Below are positions 20,727 to 22,595 of a stretch of 22,595 bases of DNA, piece by piece. A program made the position numbers and the translations under genes. Below the pieces are notes generated by a model, which was not told where the DNA came from, did not search any database, and was given only the letters and a program-made list of their open reading frames with translations. The stretch's first letter is position 1. Every line of letters begins with the position of its first letter. The stretch is from a virus, in the IMG/VR virus record IMGVR_UViG_3300025889_001034, positions 1-22,595 of that record, one strand, 5' to 3'.

Positions 20727-22097
20727 CTAAATCCAATCTACTATCTTGGATGCGTCAATTGTTTTTGTCCACCATCCCAATGCCATCCCCATTACGGTAT
20801 CGTCATGCCCGTCGCCCTCTGCGGCTAAACGCCAAATCCCTGTAGAGGTTTGAGACGAAACGAACGTGTTGAACTCATGCCGCTGTACTGGGTAATCTTG
20901 CATCTTGAATCCGTCTGTGTGAATCCCCTCGTATAAGTCCGCCATAATTTCAGCCTTGCTAACATTGGTTGTCTGAAATGGGACAACGTTCATGCCGTCG
21001 GCTCTGAGTGCTTCGATATTCACTGACCCGATACTGTTAGACTCCGCCCCGATTCTGGTACAGTTCCATTTCTGGTACATCTGTTTGATGCGCCTACGCT
21101 GCTCTGACCATTCCAGTTTTCGGATGTGAAGCAGGTCTACCTGTCGCTTCGTAGTTACGTCTATCACAGGCATGGCGGTAAAGTCGTTGGTCTGCCCAAA
21201 GTCCAGACCCGCCACGTATTCATGAGACGGGTCATAGGTCGCATCCATTGGGGCAGTAAAGGCGTTGGATAGATTGCCGAAATAGCTATTCCCCGATGTC
21301 AGAAAGCACGATACCGCATCCTCTGGATATTCCTGTAGAAACAGGCTTCGCAGTTCTTTCTGTTTGAGCCGACGCCAGCGAATTTGCGCTTGGTCCAAAC
21401 CGTGAAGCCGTGACAGTTCTGCTTCCTCATCTGTTAGGGTGATGGGGTCGCCGTCTATTCTGTATTCAGTGTCCCACCACCACGGGTAGAAATGCAGCTT
21501 CCAAATCCCGTCGCCGCGTAGGGCTTCCATGCAAAGCTCGTAAAAGTATCCCTGCGCTCCGTTGGGCGTACTCTCTAGCACTACATCAGGATTACCACCT
21601 TGCATTGCGCCGGCTACGATGCGTTCCGCGTCTTTCCAGAACGCTACCTCAGACCCGTGAAAGTCGCTGTATGTGCCACCGCGCCCCGTCTCTACGTTGC
21701 CAGCCGTCGCAATGGAGGCAGATGAGTCAAACTCTGGATATGTGGTAAGGCTGGCGTTAGCGTATTTCCTCATAGGCTGAATGTCGCCAAACTTGCAATG
21801 CTCATAAAAGCGGTCTGCCATCATTCTGAGTTTGGCGGTAGTGTCGGCGTCGTGCGATAGCGTCATGGTGGTACGGGTGCTGGTCACAGTTCGGCGAAAC
21901 ATTTCGCCTTGCATGTACGTGGAAAATCCCAATTGCCGCGCTTTGAGTATCAGATCTCGCCCTGTGCGGTTGGCGTGGAAATGCGCCTGTGCGGGGTTCC
22001 AGATAAACGGTTTTAACTGCTTTTGCTTGTCCTGTATTTTTAGGAACAGAGAAGCAAAGCGGGTCGGGTTATTTACTATCTGAGTTGGTGTTTCCAT
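20727..22097 (-). CDS. Terminase large subunit
   Basis: This encodes 456 residues. The ATPase part has a Walker A-like LKARQLGFST at 51-60, a Walker B-type HGSEVAFW at 147-154 and a coupling motif LESTPNG at 174-180. The nuclease part has GLDFGQTNDFTA at 297-308, IGAESNSIG and a late EGDGHDDTVMG, which supply the acidic metal ligands of the RNaseH-like fold. It packages phage DNA into proheads through the portal. Its start overlaps the small subunit by 29 bp. The full set of motifs indicates a functional protein. Confidence 0.93.
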   Translation of the reverse strand: METPTQIVNNPTRFASLFLKIQDKQKQLKPFIWNPAQAHFHANRTGRDLILKARQLGFSTYMQGEMFRRTVTSTRTTMTLSHDADTTAKLRMMADRFYEHCKFGDIQPMRKYANASLTTYPEFDSSASIATAGNVETGRGGTYSDFHGSEVAFWKDAERIVAGAMQGGNPDVVLESTPNGAQGYFYELCMEALRGDGIWKLHFYPWWWDTEYRIDGDPITLTDEEAELSRLHGLDQAQIRWRRLKQKELRSLFLQEYPEDAVSCFLTSGNSYFGNLSNAFTAPMDATYDPSHEYVAGLDFGQTNDFTAMPVIDVTTKRQVDLLHIRKLEWSEQRRRIKQMYQKWNCTRIGAESNSIGSVNIEALRADGMNVVPFQTTNVSKAEIMADLYEGIHTDGFKMQDYPVQRHEFNTFVSSQTSTGIWRLAAEGDGHDDTVMGMALGWWTKTIDASKIVDWI

Positions 22098-22467
22098 TGA
22101 TAAACTCTACCCACGTAATAGGCTTGCCGCCGCTGGTCACGTCTGCTTTTACTGGCGCGTCCAGCCCTAGCAGCTTCGCCCGCCGCTCCATTATCTTCAA
22201 CGCCCTATCCTGCGCCCCGTACTGCCCCTGCTTTACACTGCCCCATATCGCGGCAAGCATCGCGTCAAGGCGTTCGATTTCAAGCATACGAAGCTCATCC
22301 GAAGGCTCTTGCAAGGTCTTTTTGAGCGCGGCTCTAACTGCCCGCCATGCGCCCGACCCGTCTTTATACCCCAACGTCTCCGCTATGCGGGCGTAGGATA
22401 TACCAGCCTTGCGAAGCTCTAGGGCTTTGAGTTGGTTGTCTAGTGCGTTTACTGCGTCTTGTTGCAT
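22069..22467 (-). CDS. Terminase small subunit
   Basis: This encodes 132 residues. The N-terminal half has a helix-turn-helix (ALELRKAGISYARIAETLGY), as expected for a DNA-recognising small terminase, followed by a charged helix (LEIERLDAMLAAIWGSV) likely to form the oligomer core. It directly precedes and overlaps the large subunit. The start codon lacks a strong ribosome binding site; translation may depend on the upstream gene whose stop is 11 bases away. Confidence 0.82.
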   Translation of the reverse strand: MQQDAVNALDNQLKALELRKAGISYARIAETLGYKDGSGAWRAVRAALKKTLQEPSDELRMLEIERLDAMLAAIWGSVKQGQYGAQDRALKIMERRAKLLGLDAPVKADVTSGGKPITWVEFINGNTNSDSK

Positions 22468-22478
22468 TATTGACTCGC

Positions 22479-22595
22479 TTAATTGCTTAAAATCTTCGTA
22501 ATGTCATTATCGTCATCAGCTTTTACCTCAACAACAAGGGGAATACATTGCCTCTTACACTCCATTAGCATCGCCGCTTTACTTATTTCATTGTC
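22479..22595 (-). CDS. C-terminal end of an upstream gene, cut by the window
   Basis: An uninterrupted frame from the window edge gives 38 residues ending KADDDNDITKILSN and a TAA at 22481-22479. It contains CKRQCIPLVVEVKAD. The frame is open to the edge, it points in the same direction as the terminase genes, and its stop is 11 bases before the terminase start, so it is probably a real gene's tail. The family cannot be told from so little. Confidence 0.55.
   Translation of the reverse strand, partial: DNEISKAAMLMECKRQCIPLVVEVKADDDNDITKILSN

Noticed and set aside
1-22595. tRNA or rRNA genes
   Set aside because: No cloverleaf with a TTC-type arm or rRNA-like conserved stretch was noticed by eye on either strand; a tRNAscan run would be decisive.

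Overview
The window looks like part of a tailed (siphovirus-type) bacteriophage or prophage with two convergent halves. The minus strand, from about 22.6 kb down to 4.2 kb, is an ordered late module: small and large terminase, portal, MuF-like minor head protein, prohead protease, HK97-fold capsid, head-tail connectors, two related tail-tube-like proteins, a tail chaperone pair made by -1 frameshifting, tape measure, a tail hub/LamG protein and a tail fibre. The plus strand, from 1 to about 4.16 kb, is an accessory region of small overlapping genes. A 44-nt perfect palindrome with A and T tracts at 4169-4212 separates the halves and can terminate transcription from both sides. The host is not identifiable with certainty. 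Shine-Dalgarno use and the attC type are compatible with a Gram-negative-like environmental bacterium; Chloroflexota (Anaerolineae) is a guess from general resemblance only.

The accessory region is the unusual part. It contains seven imperfect inverted-repeat elements of 90-130 bp with the anatomy of integron attC sites: an outer R'' box ending in AAC, an outer R' box beginning with GTT, an inner L''/L' stem with one conserved extrahelical A, and a variable loop. The decisive internal test is that each cassette should begin with the complement of the R'' box at its own end. Four of the six complete cassettes match over 9-11 nt, a fifth over 8, and one poorly. No integron integrase is visible, so within this window it is an integrase-less attC cluster (CALIN-like) beside phage late genes. 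Its cargo is mostly small unknown proteins, several with zinc-binding cysteine clusters, plus a D12-class DNA adenine methyltransferase and a possible ribbon-helix-helix protein. Several cassette genes run through the attC and use a stop codon in its conserved L' box, giving unrelated proteins shared C-terminal peptides.

Other notable features: a textbook -1 frameshift signal between tail chaperone genes G and T (heptamer C CCA AAC, 7-nt spacer, perfect 11-bp stem); an HNH/NUMOD3 homing endonuclease inserted antisense between tail genes, with a predicted pseudoknot leader and a possible start-codon-sequestering helix; a 190-nt leader before the protease/capsid genes with a promoter-like sequence and terminator hairpin; two adjacent tail-tube paralogues; and a Rossmann-like (DUF115/Maf-like) protein of unclear role inside the head-tail joining cluster.
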